Shown here piece after piece: positions 17,244-25,793 of a stretch of 64,000 nucleotides of DNA. The notes under the pieces are model-generated. The model was not told where the DNA came from, did not search any database, and saw only the letters and a list, made by a program, of their open reading frames with translations. The stretch is from NCBI RefSeq assembly GCF_004137765.1, contig NZ_NOIS01000004.1, forward strand, positions 248,001 through 312,000. Direction: 5' to 3'. Source of the DNA: Rothia uropygialis. GTDB lineage: Bacteria; Actinomycetota; Actinomycetes; Actinomycetales; Micrococcaceae. The position numbers and the translations under genes were made by a program. The first letter of the stretch is position 1, and the number at the start of each line of letters is the position of its first letter.

Positions 17244-17288
17244 AAAAAAAGAAATCCGCCCCGCATAGAAGCCTACGAGGCGGATTTC
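17244..17288 (-). terminator. Rho-independent terminator of the tRNA operon
   Basis: GAAATCCGCC (17251-17260) and GGCGGATTTC (17279-17288) form a ten-base perfect stem. On the minus strand it is followed by seven T residues (complement of 17244-17250). It lies directly after the 3' end of tRNA-Phe. Confidence 0.85.
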
Positions 17289-17289
17289 G

Positions 17290-17362
17290 TGGCTCCGACC
17301 GGCGTCGATCCGGTGACCTTACGATTTTCAGTCGTACGCTCTACCAACTGAGCTACAGAGCC
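17290..17362 (-). tRNA. tRNA-Phe (GAA)
   Basis: The 73-base minus-strand sequence begins GGCTCTGTAGCTCAGTTGG and folds into a complete cloverleaf: a seven-pair acceptor (GGCTCTG with CGGAGCC, one G-T pair), a D loop with TTGG, and the anticodon GAA in the loop CTGAAAA. The T arm is CACCGGATCGACGCCGG. The 3' CCA is not encoded. It is the last gene of the cluster and is followed by a terminator. Confidence 0.95.
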
Positions 17363-17435
17363 AGGCACATCTAGTGCAGATATGCCACGACGGCGTCTCT
17401 ATCTGACATTCATCAGAATAAATACGCCGCCAGAG

Positions 17436-17509
17436 CGACCCTGACGGGACTTGAACCCGCGACCTCCGCCGTGACAGGGCGGCGCGCTAACCAACTGCGC
17501 TACAGGGCC
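17436..17509 (-). tRNA. tRNA-Asp (GTC)
   Basis: The 74-base minus-strand sequence begins GGCCCTGTAGCGCAGTTGG. The acceptor pairs GGCCCTG with CAGGGTC and the discriminator is G, as expected for Asp. The anticodon GTC sits in the loop CTGTCAC and the T arm reads TCGCGGGTTCAAGTCCCG. CCA is not encoded. It lies between tRNA-Glu and tRNA-Phe and is presumably co-transcribed with them. Confidence 0.95.
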
Positions 17510-17578
17510 TAGTTGTTTTTTCCAACGAGAGAAAATCTTATTGGAATAAACTAAGGTGTGCAAATCAGAGACTTGCAG

Positions 17579-17651
17579 TACCCCCAACGGGATTCGAACC
17601 CGTGCCGCCGCCGTGAAAGGGCGGTGTCCTAGGCCGCTAGACGATGGGGGC
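17579..17651 (-). tRNA. tRNA-Glu (TTC)
   Basis: The 73-base minus-strand sequence begins GCCCCCATCGTCTAGCGG. The anticodon TTC lies in the loop CTTTCAC, and the T arm reads GCACGGGTTCGAATCCCG. It is the promoter-proximal gene of the Glu-Asp-Phe cluster, an arrangement common in Actinobacteria. Confidence 0.95.
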
Positions 17652-17691
17652 TTAGGCCAGCTCGGGAGTATTCCTCGCTTGGACCTCCATA

Positions 17692-17721
17692 AGCATAATC
17701 GCGTTTGGAGCCAAAGCACAA
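17692..17721 (-). promoter_or_regulatory. Promoter of the tRNA cluster
   Basis: On the minus strand TTGTGC (complement of 17716-17721) and TATGCT (complement of 17692-17697) are separated by 18 bases, and the -10 box ends 41 bases before the 5' end of tRNA-Glu. Confidence 0.5.
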
Positions 17722-17828
17722 ATCGAGAATCCGGAAAGAGTCGCGAATCACAAATAAGGCGGAGAACCGGCCGTGAACGCCTCTGCTTCCACAACCGGCT
17801 ACGCCGGCCTCATGCGACACAGAACAAT

Positions 17829-18854
17829 TCAGCCCCAGACCACGCCCGGTTCCGGAGCGGAGTCGATGCGCTCGTCCTTGAGCTCCGGGACGATCATCAC
17901 GGGATTGTCCGAGCTGTGCAACACGCCTTGCGACGTCGAGCCCAGGATCATTCCGGTCAACCCGCCACGTCCCCGAGTGCCGACCACGATCATGTCGGCT
18001 TCCTCACCGGCTTCGATCAGCACGCGCACTGGGGAACCGTCGATGAGTTCCGCGGTGACGTCGAGTTTCGGGAAGAAGCCGCTGATCCAATCCTTGGCCT
18101 GGTTTTGCAGTTCCTCGACCTCGCGGTACATGGCCTCGAAGTCAACGGCAGCAGGAACCCAGTTCACCGCACCGGTGAACGGCGCGAGCGCGTTGACGAG
18201 CTTGAGACCCACACCCATGCGCTCGGCCTGTTCGGCAGCCTTCAGAATCGCGATACGAGCCTGATCCGAACCGTCCGAGCCGACGGCGACGCCGTGGCTC
18301 GGCTGAAGGATCGTCGCATCCTCCGCGTGCCTCTTTGCCCAATTCAACGGAACGACCACGACGGGGCAGTGAGATTTGGCCGGCAACGCCGTCGAGACGG
18401 TACCGAGCAGCCGGCCGAGGAACCCCTTGGCCGACCGGGACCCGACGACAATCAGTTCTGCACGCTTGGACAGTTCCAGCAAGATACCCGAAGCATCGCC
18501 GGTCTCCACCGTGGCCCGCAAATCGACGTCATCGTGCTCGACGCGGCGATGGGCCTCGTCGAGAATTTGGGTTACGCCGTCTTCCAACGCTTTGTCGTCG
18601 ATGACGGAATATCCCGAGTCGAACCCCGTGCCGGTAAAGACCGGCAAGGAATAGGCTGTAACCAGGCGAACCGGAACCTTCCGCCTCTTGGCTTCGGAAA
18701 CTGCCCAGGTCAGGGCCCCGTAACTTTGATCGGAACCATCGATTCCGACGATGACCTCGCCGTGGATATCTCCCAGATTCTGGCTTCCGGCGCCCTCCGC
18801 CACCGCGCGGGCCCCGAACGTACTGTTGGAATGCAAGCCATTGGTCTCTGACAT
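17829..18854 (-). CDS. Two-domain universal stress protein
   Basis: A 341-residue cytoplasmic protein of two tandem UspA domains (starting near residues 33 and 186). Each has the opening strand (VIVGIDGSDQS, VAVGSDGSDQA) and the nucleotide-binding GxxGx9G(S/T) motif: GSRSAKGFLGRLLGTVS in domain 1 and GTRGRGGLTGMILGSTS in domain 2. Both domains are therefore likely to bind ATP. Actinobacterial proteins of this type are often induced by hypoxia or stationary phase, but no such control site is identified here. AAGGAGGGA lies before the ATG. It is a single gene upstream of the tRNA cluster. Confidence 0.9.
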   Translation of the reverse strand: MSETNGLHSNSTFGARAVAEGAGSQNLGDIHGEVIVGIDGSDQSYGALTWAVSEAKRRKVPVRLVTAYSLPVFTGTGFDSGYSVIDDKALEDGVTQILDEAHRRVEHDDVDLRATVETGDASGILLELSKRAELIVVGSRSAKGFLGRLLGTVSTALPAKSHCPVVVVPLNWAKRHAEDATILQPSHGVAVGSDGSDQARIAILKAAEQAERMGVGLKLVNALAPFTGAVNWVPAAVDFEAMYREVEELQNQAKDWISGFFPKLDVTAELIDGSPVRVLIEAGEEADMIVVGTRGRGGLTGMILGSTSQGVLHSSDNPVMIVPELKDERIDSAPEPGVVWG

Positions 18855-18958
18855 GGCGTCCCTCCTTGGGTAGTTCCTGTACCCATTCTAGGACGTAAAT
18901 CACGTATATGCCCTTGTGCGCCCCGAAAATTCACTTCCGGGGCATCACATGAGACCCG

Positions 18959-20365
18959 CTACTGGCCTTTTCGGGAAATCTCGACCATGTCTTCGCGCGG
19001 AACAACCTTGACGCGCTTGCGCGGGTTGCCCGCGGCGTCGGTCACGGCTTGACCCAAGGACTGTTCGTGCTCGTCCAGGGCATGCCACCCTTCCCACGTC
19101 GTGTACTTGATGCCCTTCGATTCGAGGAATTCGGGAACCTTCTCGGCATCGGCCTCGGTCGCCGTGAATTCTCGGTCCTCGAGCAGGTGGGTGATGGTCT
19201 CCAACGCATCCGACTTGGTCGAGCCGATCAGGCCCACCGGACCGCGCTTGATCCACCCGGTCGCGTAGAGCCCCGGGATGGGCGTCTCGGATTCGTCGAG
19301 GACGCGCCCTTCCTCATTGGGAATGACACCCCGCAGGCCGTCGTAGCCGACCTCGGGCAACTCCGAACCGTGGTAACCGATTGCGCGGTACACCGCCTGA
19401 ACCGGATATTCCTCGGTTTCACCTGTCGGACGGATTCCGCCCGCGCCGTCGAGTTCGTTGCGTTCCATACGAATTGCGCGGACCTTGCCGTTCTCATCCC
19501 CCACAATCTCGGCCGGGGACTGCATGAAATGCAGGTGGAGTCGGCGGGAAGCGGTTCCCGGATTCTCTTTCTGCTCCTCGCGCCATTTGTTCAGAGTCTT
19601 GATCAAGGCCTTGATCTGGTTATTCGACTCGATAGCCGCTTCGGAGGCCTCGTCGAACTGGAAATCCTCGTCGTGGAGCACGATGTCGACATCGCGGGAT
19701 TTGGCCAGCTCGCGCAATTCGAGCGGCGTGAACTTCATCTGAGCCGGTCCGCGGCGACCGAAAATGTGGACGTCGGTGACCGGCGACTTCTTGAGGCCCT
19801 CGTAGACGTTGTCCGGGATCTCGGTGACCAGCAGGTCTTCGGCGTGTTTGGACAGCACACGGGCGACGTCGAGTGCGACGTTGCCGTTGCCCAGAACCGC
19901 GATCTCCTTGGCCTCGAGGGGCCATTCGCGGGAGACGTCGGGGTGGCCGTCGTACCAGGCCACGAATTCGGCTGCGCCGTAGGAGCCGTCCAGTTCGACT
20001 CCGGGAATATGCAGCGACGCGTCGAAGTAGGCTCCCGTCGCGAAGATCACGGCGTCGTAATGTTTGCGAAGCTCGGAAAGAGTGATGTCCGTTCCGTACT
20101 CCACATTCCCGAAGAATCGCAGCTTGGGGTTCTCCATGATCTTGTGCAGCGAGGTGATGATGCCCTTGATGCGGGGATGGTCGGGAGCAACGCCATAGCG
20201 AATCAGACCGAACGGCGCGGGGTAGCGATCGAAGATATCGATGCTGACGTCCACCTCGCCGTCGGCGACGGCATCGGACTTGGTCAGCAGGTCCGAGGCG
20301 TACACGCCCGCGGGACCCGATCCGATCACGGCGACGCGCAGCGGACGGGCGGAGTTTTCAGACAC
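18959..20365 (-). CDS. fprA: FprA-type ferredoxin/adrenodoxin NADP+ reductase
   Basis: A 468-residue FAD- and NADP(H)-binding flavoprotein of the glutathione-reductase superfamily. It transfers electrons between NADPH and ferredoxins, for example to supply cytochromes P450. The FAD motif VAVIGSGPAGVYAS starts near residue 11. The diagnostic segment FGLIRYGVAPDHPRIK follows, and the NADP motif VLGNGNVALDVARVL is near residue 160. The C-terminal GWIKRGPVGLIGSTK is also family-specific. The length is typical of the mycobacterial protein. GAAAGGAAG precedes the start codon. No ferredoxin gene is adjacent; the divergent neighbour is an M13 peptidase. Confidence 0.93.
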   Translation of the reverse strand: MSENSARPLRVAVIGSGPAGVYASDLLTKSDAVADGEVDVSIDIFDRYPAPFGLIRYGVAPDHPRIKGIITSLHKIMENPKLRFFGNVEYGTDITLSELRKHYDAVIFATGAYFDASLHIPGVELDGSYGAAEFVAWYDGHPDVSREWPLEAKEIAVLGNGNVALDVARVLSKHAEDLLVTEIPDNVYEGLKKSPVTDVHIFGRRGPAQMKFTPLELRELAKSRDVDIVLHDEDFQFDEASEAAIESNNQIKALIKTLNKWREEQKENPGTASRRLHLHFMQSPAEIVGDENGKVRAIRMERNELDGAGGIRPTGETEEYPVQAVYRAIGYHGSELPEVGYDGLRGVIPNEEGRVLDESETPIPGLYATGWIKRGPVGLIGSTKSDALETITHLLEDREFTATEADAEKVPEFLESKGIKYTTWEGWHALDEHEQSLGQAVTDAAGNPRKRVKVVPREDMVEISRKGQ

Positions 20366-20455
20366 AGAGACTTCCTTTCGTTACTGATCCCGGACTCGGT
20401 TCCGGGCCCTGGTGAGGAGGGGCAGCACTGAGGCACTAGCTATCAGTCTAACGAG

Positions 20456-20507
20456 ATGACGTCATACGAGTCAGGGTGCCCTTAGTAATTCTTCAGCGGA
20501 CGTCATA
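20456..20507. promoter_or_regulatory. Repeated GACGTCATA element in the fprA/M13 peptidase divergent promoter
   Basis: The palindrome ATGACGTCAT is at 20456-20465. The nine-base word GACGTCATA occurs at 20458-20466 and again at 20499-20507, a spacing of 41 bases or about four helical turns. Both copies lie in the 164-base gap between divergent genes, so a shared regulator is possible. Confidence 0.35.
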
Positions 20508-20517
20508 GGCATGTCGG

Positions 20518-20523
20518 TAGAGT
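20518..20523 (+). promoter_or_regulatory. -10 box of a leaderless promoter
   Basis: TAGAGT ends six bases before the M13 peptidase ATG. No ribosome binding site is present in between. Confidence 0.5.
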
Positions 20524-20529
20524 TGAGTC

Positions 20530-22548
20530 ATGACTCCAAGCTCATCTGCACAGCCCGAAGGATCACCCCGTTCGGAGGATCATGGCCTCGACGCCTCAGG
20601 CATGAACACTTCGGTGGATCCACGCAATGACCTCTATCGTTACGCGAACGGAACGTGGATCGACCAGCACCGAATTCCCGCTGACCGGGGAATCGACGGC
20701 GCATTCTATGCACTGCGCGACCGCTCCGAAGAACAGATCCGAGACATCATCGTCTCGGCCGGCGAGGCCGATCCGGAGTCCAAAGTCGGTGCGTTGTACA
20801 ACTCCTTCATGGACGTGGATGCGATCAACGACGCCGGCAATCAGCCCCTGGACAAGGATTTCTCCCTCCTGGATGCGGTTCAGGACAAGGACGGCCTGGT
20901 CATCGTGCTCGCCGCCCTCGATGCCAGCGGCGTCGGCAGCCCGGTCGGCCTGTACATCAACAACGACGCCAAGAACGCGACGGAATACGTCCCCTATGTG
21001 GCACAGTCCGGTCTCGGCCTTCCGGACGAGGAATACTACCGCGAGGCCAAGTACGCCGAGATCCGCGAGGCATACCGCGAGCACATTTCCCGGATGTTCG
21101 AGATCACTGGTGCGGCCGAACGCCTCGGAGAGACCCCCGATTCGGCGGCCCGGCAAGTCTTCGATCTGGAAACGCAGCTCGCCTCCCATCACTGGGACAA
21201 GGTCATGTGCCGCGATGCGCACAAAACCTACAATCCTTACACCCCGGCTGGGCTCAAGGATGAGTTCCAGGGCTTCCCTTGGGAACGGTGGATCGAAGCC
21301 CTCGGCGGTTCGGAGGAGAGTTTCGCACGCGTCGTCGTCGCGCAGCCTTCCTTCCTCAAGTCCTTCGCAACCATGTGGAAGACGGAGCCGATGTCCCGCT
21401 GGAGACTCTGGACGGCATGGCACATCATTCACTCGCGCGCCCCATTCCTTCACGACGAGGTGGTGCAGGAGAACTTCGAGTTCTACTCCAAACGCCTCAT
21501 GGGAACAGAGGAAATGCGCGATCGCTGGAAGCGCGGAGTCGGGCTCGTGGAATCCCTTCTGGGCGAGGAAGTCGGCAAGGAGTACGTCACCCGCCACTTC
21601 CCTCCCGAGCACAAGCAGCGGATGCAGGAACTCGTCGGGAACCTGATCGAGGCCTACCGCGATTCCATTTCCTCGTTGGACTGGATGACGCCGGCCACCC
21701 GTGAACGAGCGTTGGAGAAGCTCTCCAAATTCACCCCGAAGATCGGGTACCCGGACGAATGGCGTGACTACTCCTCATTGCAGATCGGCCAAAACCTCGT
21801 GGAGAACGTCCGCTCGGGCAATCGCTTCGAGCACGACTACGAACTCGGTAAGCTGGGGCAGCCCATCAACCGCCATGAGTGGCACATGACCCCCCAGACC
21901 GTGAACGCGTATTTCAATCCGGTCATGAACGAAATCGTGTTCCCCGCCGCGATCCTGCAACCGCCGTTCTTCTCGATGGGTGCCGACGACGCGGCGAATT
22001 ACGGCGGTATCGGGGCCGTCATCGGGCATGAGATCGGGCATGGCTTCGACGATCAGGGCGCCAAGTACGACGGTGACGGCAACCTCAACGACTGGTGGAC
22101 CGAGAAGGATCTCGAAGAATTCGAGAAACGCACGAATTCGTTGGTCAGCCAGTATGCGCACTACACCCCGGAGGGATTGGACCCGGCCGAGGATCGCGTC
22201 AACGGCGAGCTGACCCTGGGAGAGAACATCGGCGACCTGGGTGGGCTGACGATTGCGATTAAGGCGTACCGCAAGGCGCTCGAGAAACAAGGCACCACCC
22301 TCGAGAACGCGCCCGAGGTGGACGGCGTCAGCGCTGTTCAGCGCCTGATTCTGGCCTTCGCTCAGATTTGGCGGTCCAAGGCACGCCCCCAGACAGCCAA
22401 GATGCTTCTGTCGATCGACCCGCATTCGCCCTCGGAATTCCGGTGCAATGGCACGGTTCGCAATGTTGACGAATTCCACGAGGCCTTCGGCGTCCGGCCC
22501 GAGGACGAGATGTGGCTCGACCCCGAGGAAAGGGTGAGGATCTGGTGA
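20530..22548 (+). CDS. M13 family zinc metallopeptidase (neprilysin/PepO-like)
   Basis: A 672-residue endopeptidase. The zinc site is HEIGH, with His500, Glu501 and His504, inside VIGHEIGHGFDDQG. The third ligand is Glu565 in GENIGD, with the conserved Asp569. The segment NAYFNPVMNEIVFPAAILQPPFF before the zinc site and the C-terminal RCNGTVRN are typical of M13. The N-terminus has no signal peptide or membrane anchor, so it is a cytoplasmic form that degrades oligopeptides. It appears leaderless. Its stop overlaps the GTG of the kinase gene by four bases, starting a three-gene operon. Confidence 0.93.
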   Translation: MTPSSSAQPEGSPRSEDHGLDASGMNTSVDPRNDLYRYANGTWIDQHRIPADRGIDGAFYALRDRSEEQIRDIIVSAGEADPESKVGALYNSFMDVDAINDAGNQPLDKDFSLLDAVQDKDGLVIVLAALDASGVGSPVGLYINNDAKNATEYVPYVAQSGLGLPDEEYYREAKYAEIREAYREHISRMFEITGAAERLGETPDSAARQVFDLETQLASHHWDKVMCRDAHKTYNPYTPAGLKDEFQGFPWERWIEALGGSEESFARVVVAQPSFLKSFATMWKTEPMSRWRLWTAWHIIHSRAPFLHDEVVQENFEFYSKRLMGTEEMRDRWKRGVGLVESLLGEEVGKEYVTRHFPPEHKQRMQELVGNLIEAYRDSISSLDWMTPATRERALEKLSKFTPKIGYPDEWRDYSSLQIGQNLVENVRSGNRFEHDYELGKLGQPINRHEWHMTPQTVNAYFNPVMNEIVFPAAILQPPFFSMGADDAANYGGIGAVIGHEIGHGFDDQGAKYDGDGNLNDWWTEKDLEEFEKRTNSLVSQYAHYTPEGLDPAEDRVNGELTLGENIGDLGGLTIAIKAYRKALEKQGTTLENAPEVDGVSAVQRLILAFAQIWRSKARPQTAKMLLSIDPHSPSEFRCNGTVRNVDEFHEAFGVRPEDEMWLDPEERVRIW

Positions 22549-23486
22549 AGCCGGAGGTGTTCGTCGTCGGGTCGGTGAGCCGCGACGTCACCGTGACCGT
22601 TGAGAAGTTTCCGGCCCCCGGAGAAACGGTCGTAGGCCATTCCGTGACGTACGGTCTGGGCGGCAAAGGCGCTAATCAAGCGGTTGCTTCCGCACTGACC
22701 GGAGTCCCAACCTCTTTCCTCGGGTGCGTCGGAACCGACGAAGTCGGCAAACAGCTCGTCTCGGCCCTCCGCGGCCGAGGGGTCCGGACCGAGCGGGTCG
22801 TCGAGGCACCTGGGGACTCGGGCTCGGCGCACATCACCGTGGACGCGCTCGGGGAGAACATGATCTCGATCGTCCCGGCGGCGAACCGGTCGGTCTCCCC
22901 CGAGCTGATTCAGCAAGGGCGCGAGTGCAGTTTCGACGATGCCGCGGTCGTCATGGCTCAGGGGGAAATTCCGATCGAAGCCCTCGAGGAGTTGGCGCGA
23001 GCGGTCGCGCCCCTCGAAGCTCGCCTGGTCCTGAACCTCGCTCCTGCCGTGAAAGTCTCCGCCGAGTGCCTCGCCGCAACCGACGTGCTGATGGTCAATG
23101 AGTCTGAAGCTGCCGCAGTGTTGAGCGAATCGGGCTCGCCGACTGTCGAGTCGATCGCCCAACGGTTGACCGAACTCGCGCCGAATGCGGTCGTGACATT
23201 GGGCGAGCAGGGCTCAGTCGTGGCCACCCGCGAGGATCCTCGGCCCACTCGTATCCAGGCCTTCCCCACAGAAGACGTCGTGGATACGACCGGTGCCGGA
23301 GACGCTTATGCCGGGGTCTTCGCAGCGGCCTTGGCACATCGGGTGTGTTCCGACGCCAGCGCAGGAACCCTGTCGCTGGAAACTCTGGCGACGTGCGCAA
23401 CCATCGCCTCCCGCGAGGCCGCAAAGGTCGTCGAGAAGGCCGGGGCGTCGTCGTCCTATTCAGAATTCTCTTTGGAGGAACAATGA
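22545..23486 (+). CDS. PfkB-family sugar kinase, ribokinase-like
   Basis: A 313-residue ATP-dependent carbohydrate kinase. The N-terminal PfkB signature GGKGANQAVAS and the C-terminal signature DTTGAGDAYAG, with catalytic Asp253, are both intact. Close similarity to ribokinases makes D-ribose or a nucleoside the best guess; no transporter or ribose regulator is adjacent. The GTG at 22545 overlaps the stop of the peptidase gene (GTGA), with AGGGTGAGGA upstream. The stop overlaps the ATG of pxpA (ATGA). Such tight coupling with a peptidase and 5-oxoprolinase subunit is unusual. Confidence 0.88.
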   Translation: MKPEVFVVGSVSRDVTVTVEKFPAPGETVVGHSVTYGLGGKGANQAVASALTGVPTSFLGCVGTDEVGKQLVSALRGRGVRTERVVEAPGDSGSAHITVDALGENMISIVPAANRSVSPELIQQGRECSFDDAAVVMAQGEIPIEALEELARAVAPLEARLVLNLAPAVKVSAECLAATDVLMVNESEAAAVLSESGSPTVESIAQRLTELAPNAVVTLGEQGSVVATREDPRPTRIQAFPTEDVVDTTGAGDAYAGVFAAALAHRVCSDASAGTLSLETLATCATIASREAAKVVEKAGASSSYSEFSLEEQ

Positions 23487-24244
23487 AAGTTGATCTCAAT
23501 TCGGACTCGGGCGAGTCCTTCGGTTCCTGGATCATGGGCGACGACGCCGCGATGGCGCGGATCGTCTCCTCACTCAACGTCGCGTGCGGATTCCACGCCG
23601 GAGACCCCGACGTCGCACGGACGACGTGCCGTGCTGCCGCGGAATCCGGTGCCGCTGTGGGGGCTCACGTTTCCTACCCCGACCTGCAGGGATTCGGCCG
23701 AAGAGTCATGGACATGGGCCACGATGAGCTGGTGAACTCGGTGATCTACCAGATCGGCGCGCTCCAGGCCATCGCGGCGGCCTCCGGCACCCGAGTTGCT
23801 TACGTCAAACCCCATGGGGCGCTCTACAACCACATAGCCCGCGATGAGGCCCAAGCCCGCGCTGTCGCGGAAGGTATTGCATCGGTCAGCACCGATCTGC
23901 CGATCTTGGTTCTGCCGCATTCCGAGATCGCAACGGCCGCGGAAACAGCCGGATTGCGCGCGGTTCCAGAGGTCTTCGCAGACCGCGGCTACAACTCGGA
24001 CGGTTCCCTCGTGTCCCGTCGGGAACAAGGCGCGGTCCTCCACGACGCCGACGAGATCGCTTCCCGCGTCGTGCGCATGGTCAAGAACGGACTGGTCACT
24101 GCGGTCGACGGTTCGGAGATCAGGGTCGATGCCCAGAGCGTGTGCGTGCACGGGGATACACCGGGAGCTGTGGAGATCGCGAGAACTATCCGTCGAAGCC
24201 TCGACGAGGCCGGAATCGTGGTAGAAAGTTTCGCCGCAGCATAA
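23483..24244 (+). CDS. pxpA: 5-oxoprolinase subunit A (LamB/YcsF family)
   Basis: A 253-residue LamB/YcsF protein. In bacteria PxpA acts with PxpB and PxpC to cleave 5-oxoproline (pyroglutamate) to glutamate with ATP. The N-terminal DLNSDSGESFGSW, the NVACGFHAGDP loop, VGAHVSYPDLQGFGRR and the YVKPHGALYN segment are all family-diagnostic. GGAGGAAC lies just upstream of the ATG, which overlaps the kinase stop. No pxpB or pxpC is found beside it or elsewhere in the window, so the complex must be encoded elsewhere or this copy acts alone. It ends the operon and is followed by a strong terminator. Confidence 0.92.
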   Translation: MKVDLNSDSGESFGSWIMGDDAAMARIVSSLNVACGFHAGDPDVARTTCRAAAESGAAVGAHVSYPDLQGFGRRVMDMGHDELVNSVIYQIGALQAIAAASGTRVAYVKPHGALYNHIARDEAQARAVAEGIASVSTDLPILVLPHSEIATAAETAGLRAVPEVFADRGYNSDGSLVSRREQGAVLHDADEIASRVVRMVKNGLVTAVDGSEIRVDAQSVCVHGDTPGAVEIARTIRRSLDEAGIVVESFAAA

Positions 24245-24275
24245 CTAGGTGCAAGCATGCACTTCAACGCCAAAC

Positions 24276-24310
24276 GCGCACCGGAGTTGTTCGGCAACCG
24301 GTGCGCTTTT
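24276..24310 (+). terminator. Terminator after pxpA
   Basis: GCGCACCGG (24276-24284) and CCGGTGCGC (24298-24306) form a nine-base perfect stem followed by TTTT. Confidence 0.7.
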
Positions 24311-24334
24311 GGCGTCCAAGGCGAAAAGTCATCG

Positions 24335-24360
24335 CCCCCCCCCCCCCCCCCCCCCCCCCC
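24335..24360. repeat. 26-base homopolymeric C tract
   Basis: An uninterrupted run of C lies between the pxpA terminator and the stop codon of the convergent GT87 gene. It is outside any coding region. It is far longer than any other homopolymer in the window and its true length is uncertain. Confidence 0.85.
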
Positions 24361-24372
24361 ATCACACGACTC

Positions 24373-25662
24373 TCAGGCGAGCTCGGGCCTGACCCTGGAA
24401 TCGTCAACATTTCGGTGGCGCCAGGCCTCGATAATCCACATCGCAGAGAACACGAAGAGGCACATGATGGGTATCGCGGAGACGACCAGCGGAATCGTGG
24501 TGATGTCGTCCAAGTACTGCGAGGACCCGTACAACGCGATTCCGATCCACATCGGCGAGATGTAAAGGCCGATTCCGGCGGCCCAGGCGAGAACCAGGGC
24601 AACGGTGCGCTCCGTTCCACGACGCGAGAAGAGCCACGGGAGAGCGTCCACGCAGATCGCGGCAATGATCAGCGGGAACCACGTGTTGTGATGTGACCAA
24701 GAAATGGGGGAGATCGAGAGCATCACGAAGGCGTTGAGTGAGACGATCGACAGTTTCATCCCTCGTTTGTCCAACGAGGGAATCACGGCCGCCACGCCCA
24801 CAATGAGCGCAATGATCAGCACGTACATCACGATTTTCAGCAATGAGCCCGTCAGGCCGATGTGCATCAGCCATCCCTGGATCGAGATGTTGTCCAGGTA
24901 GTTGATATTCCCGACCCTGGACGGATCTGAAATGGCGTGGAACCAGAATTCCGCAGCCTGATAGGGCAGGAAAATCACGCCGACCAGGATGGTTCCGGCA
25001 AACGACGCGGCCATGGTTACCAGCCCCTTGATGTCCTTGCGCATCAGGAGGACCAGGCCGAAAGCCAGAGGCGTCAGCTTGATGCCCGCGGCGATACCGA
25101 TCAGCAGGCCTCGCGGAACCTTGGTGGCCGGGCGCAGCAGATCCGCGAGAATCAAAAGCATAATCAGAGGGTTGATCTGCACGAGCCCGAGCCCACGCCG
25201 CCACGGCCCGGAAAGGCAGATGAGCGCGGCCAGAAGCGCGATCGTCGTCGTGCGCCCCAGCTTGTCCTGCAACGGAATCTTGTACCCGCGGTGGTTGACG
25301 TAATCGTAAATGATCGCGGCGAACCACCATGCGACGGCGATCGAGAACAGGACCATAATCGCGGTTCCGACTTTGACCGGCAGGAACGCAAATGGCAGGA
25401 ACAACAAGGCCGCGAACGGAGGATACGTGAATGGCAGGAACGAGGTTTCCGTGAGCGGCACGAGGTGGAGCTCGTAGAGGTCCTTGTTGATTCCGTCGTT
25501 GCCGAAGATCGTCGCGGCACCGGCACGGTAGACCGTAAAGTCCAAGCCACCTTGTGTCAGTGCGTAGAGAATCTGCCCGCCGAGTACGACGACAACGACG
25601 ATCCAGGCGACCGCCTGCCAGGGTTTGGAGGGCGCGCTGCGCTCAACGGAAGAGGAAGTCAT
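24373..25662 (-). CDS. Glycosyltransferase family 87 (DUF2029) membrane protein
   Basis: A 429-residue polytopic protein with about ten to twelve hydrophobic helices. The first periplasmic loop has the pattern DFTVYRAGA then FLPFTYPPFAALLF, typical of the GT-C fold GT87/DUF2029 family. Actinobacterial members use polyprenyl-phosphate mannose to add alpha-1,2-mannose to cell-wall or membrane glycans. The acidic residue in the DFTVYR loop is the probable catalytic region. The ATG lies six bases after a TAAACT box (complement of 25669-25674), so it appears leaderless. The 3' end abuts the C tract. Confidence 0.85.
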   Translation of the reverse strand: MTSSSVERSAPSKPWQAVAWIVVVVVLGGQILYALTQGGLDFTVYRAGAATIFGNDGINKDLYELHLVPLTETSFLPFTYPPFAALLFLPFAFLPVKVGTAIMVLFSIAVAWWFAAIIYDYVNHRGYKIPLQDKLGRTTTIALLAALICLSGPWRRGLGLVQINPLIMLLILADLLRPATKVPRGLLIGIAAGIKLTPLAFGLVLLMRKDIKGLVTMAASFAGTILVGVIFLPYQAAEFWFHAISDPSRVGNINYLDNISIQGWLMHIGLTGSLLKIVMYVLIIALIVGVAAVIPSLDKRGMKLSIVSLNAFVMLSISPISWSHHNTWFPLIIAAICVDALPWLFSRRGTERTVALVLAWAAGIGLYISPMWIGIALYGSSQYLDDITTIPLVVSAIPIMCLFVFSAMWIIEAWRHRNVDDSRVRPELA

Positions 25663-25793
25663 TGGTTCAGTTTACCTAGCGATCAGCCCCGAAGCTGCGG
25701 TTGTGCACGGAGAACAGAATCGGCATGCCGGGCCGGTGGGACCAGGGCAAACCACATCGTGCATCTGCCGTCGTCCCGCACTCGGCCCCGATA

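Noticed and set aside
17244-17363. Prophage or island attachment site at tRNA-Phe
   Set aside because: No second copy of the tRNA end, no integrase and no foreign gene cluster are visible in the window.
24335-24360. Phase-variation switch of a coding gene
   Set aside because: The C tract lies after both stop codons, so length changes would not shift a reading frame or a promoter spacing.
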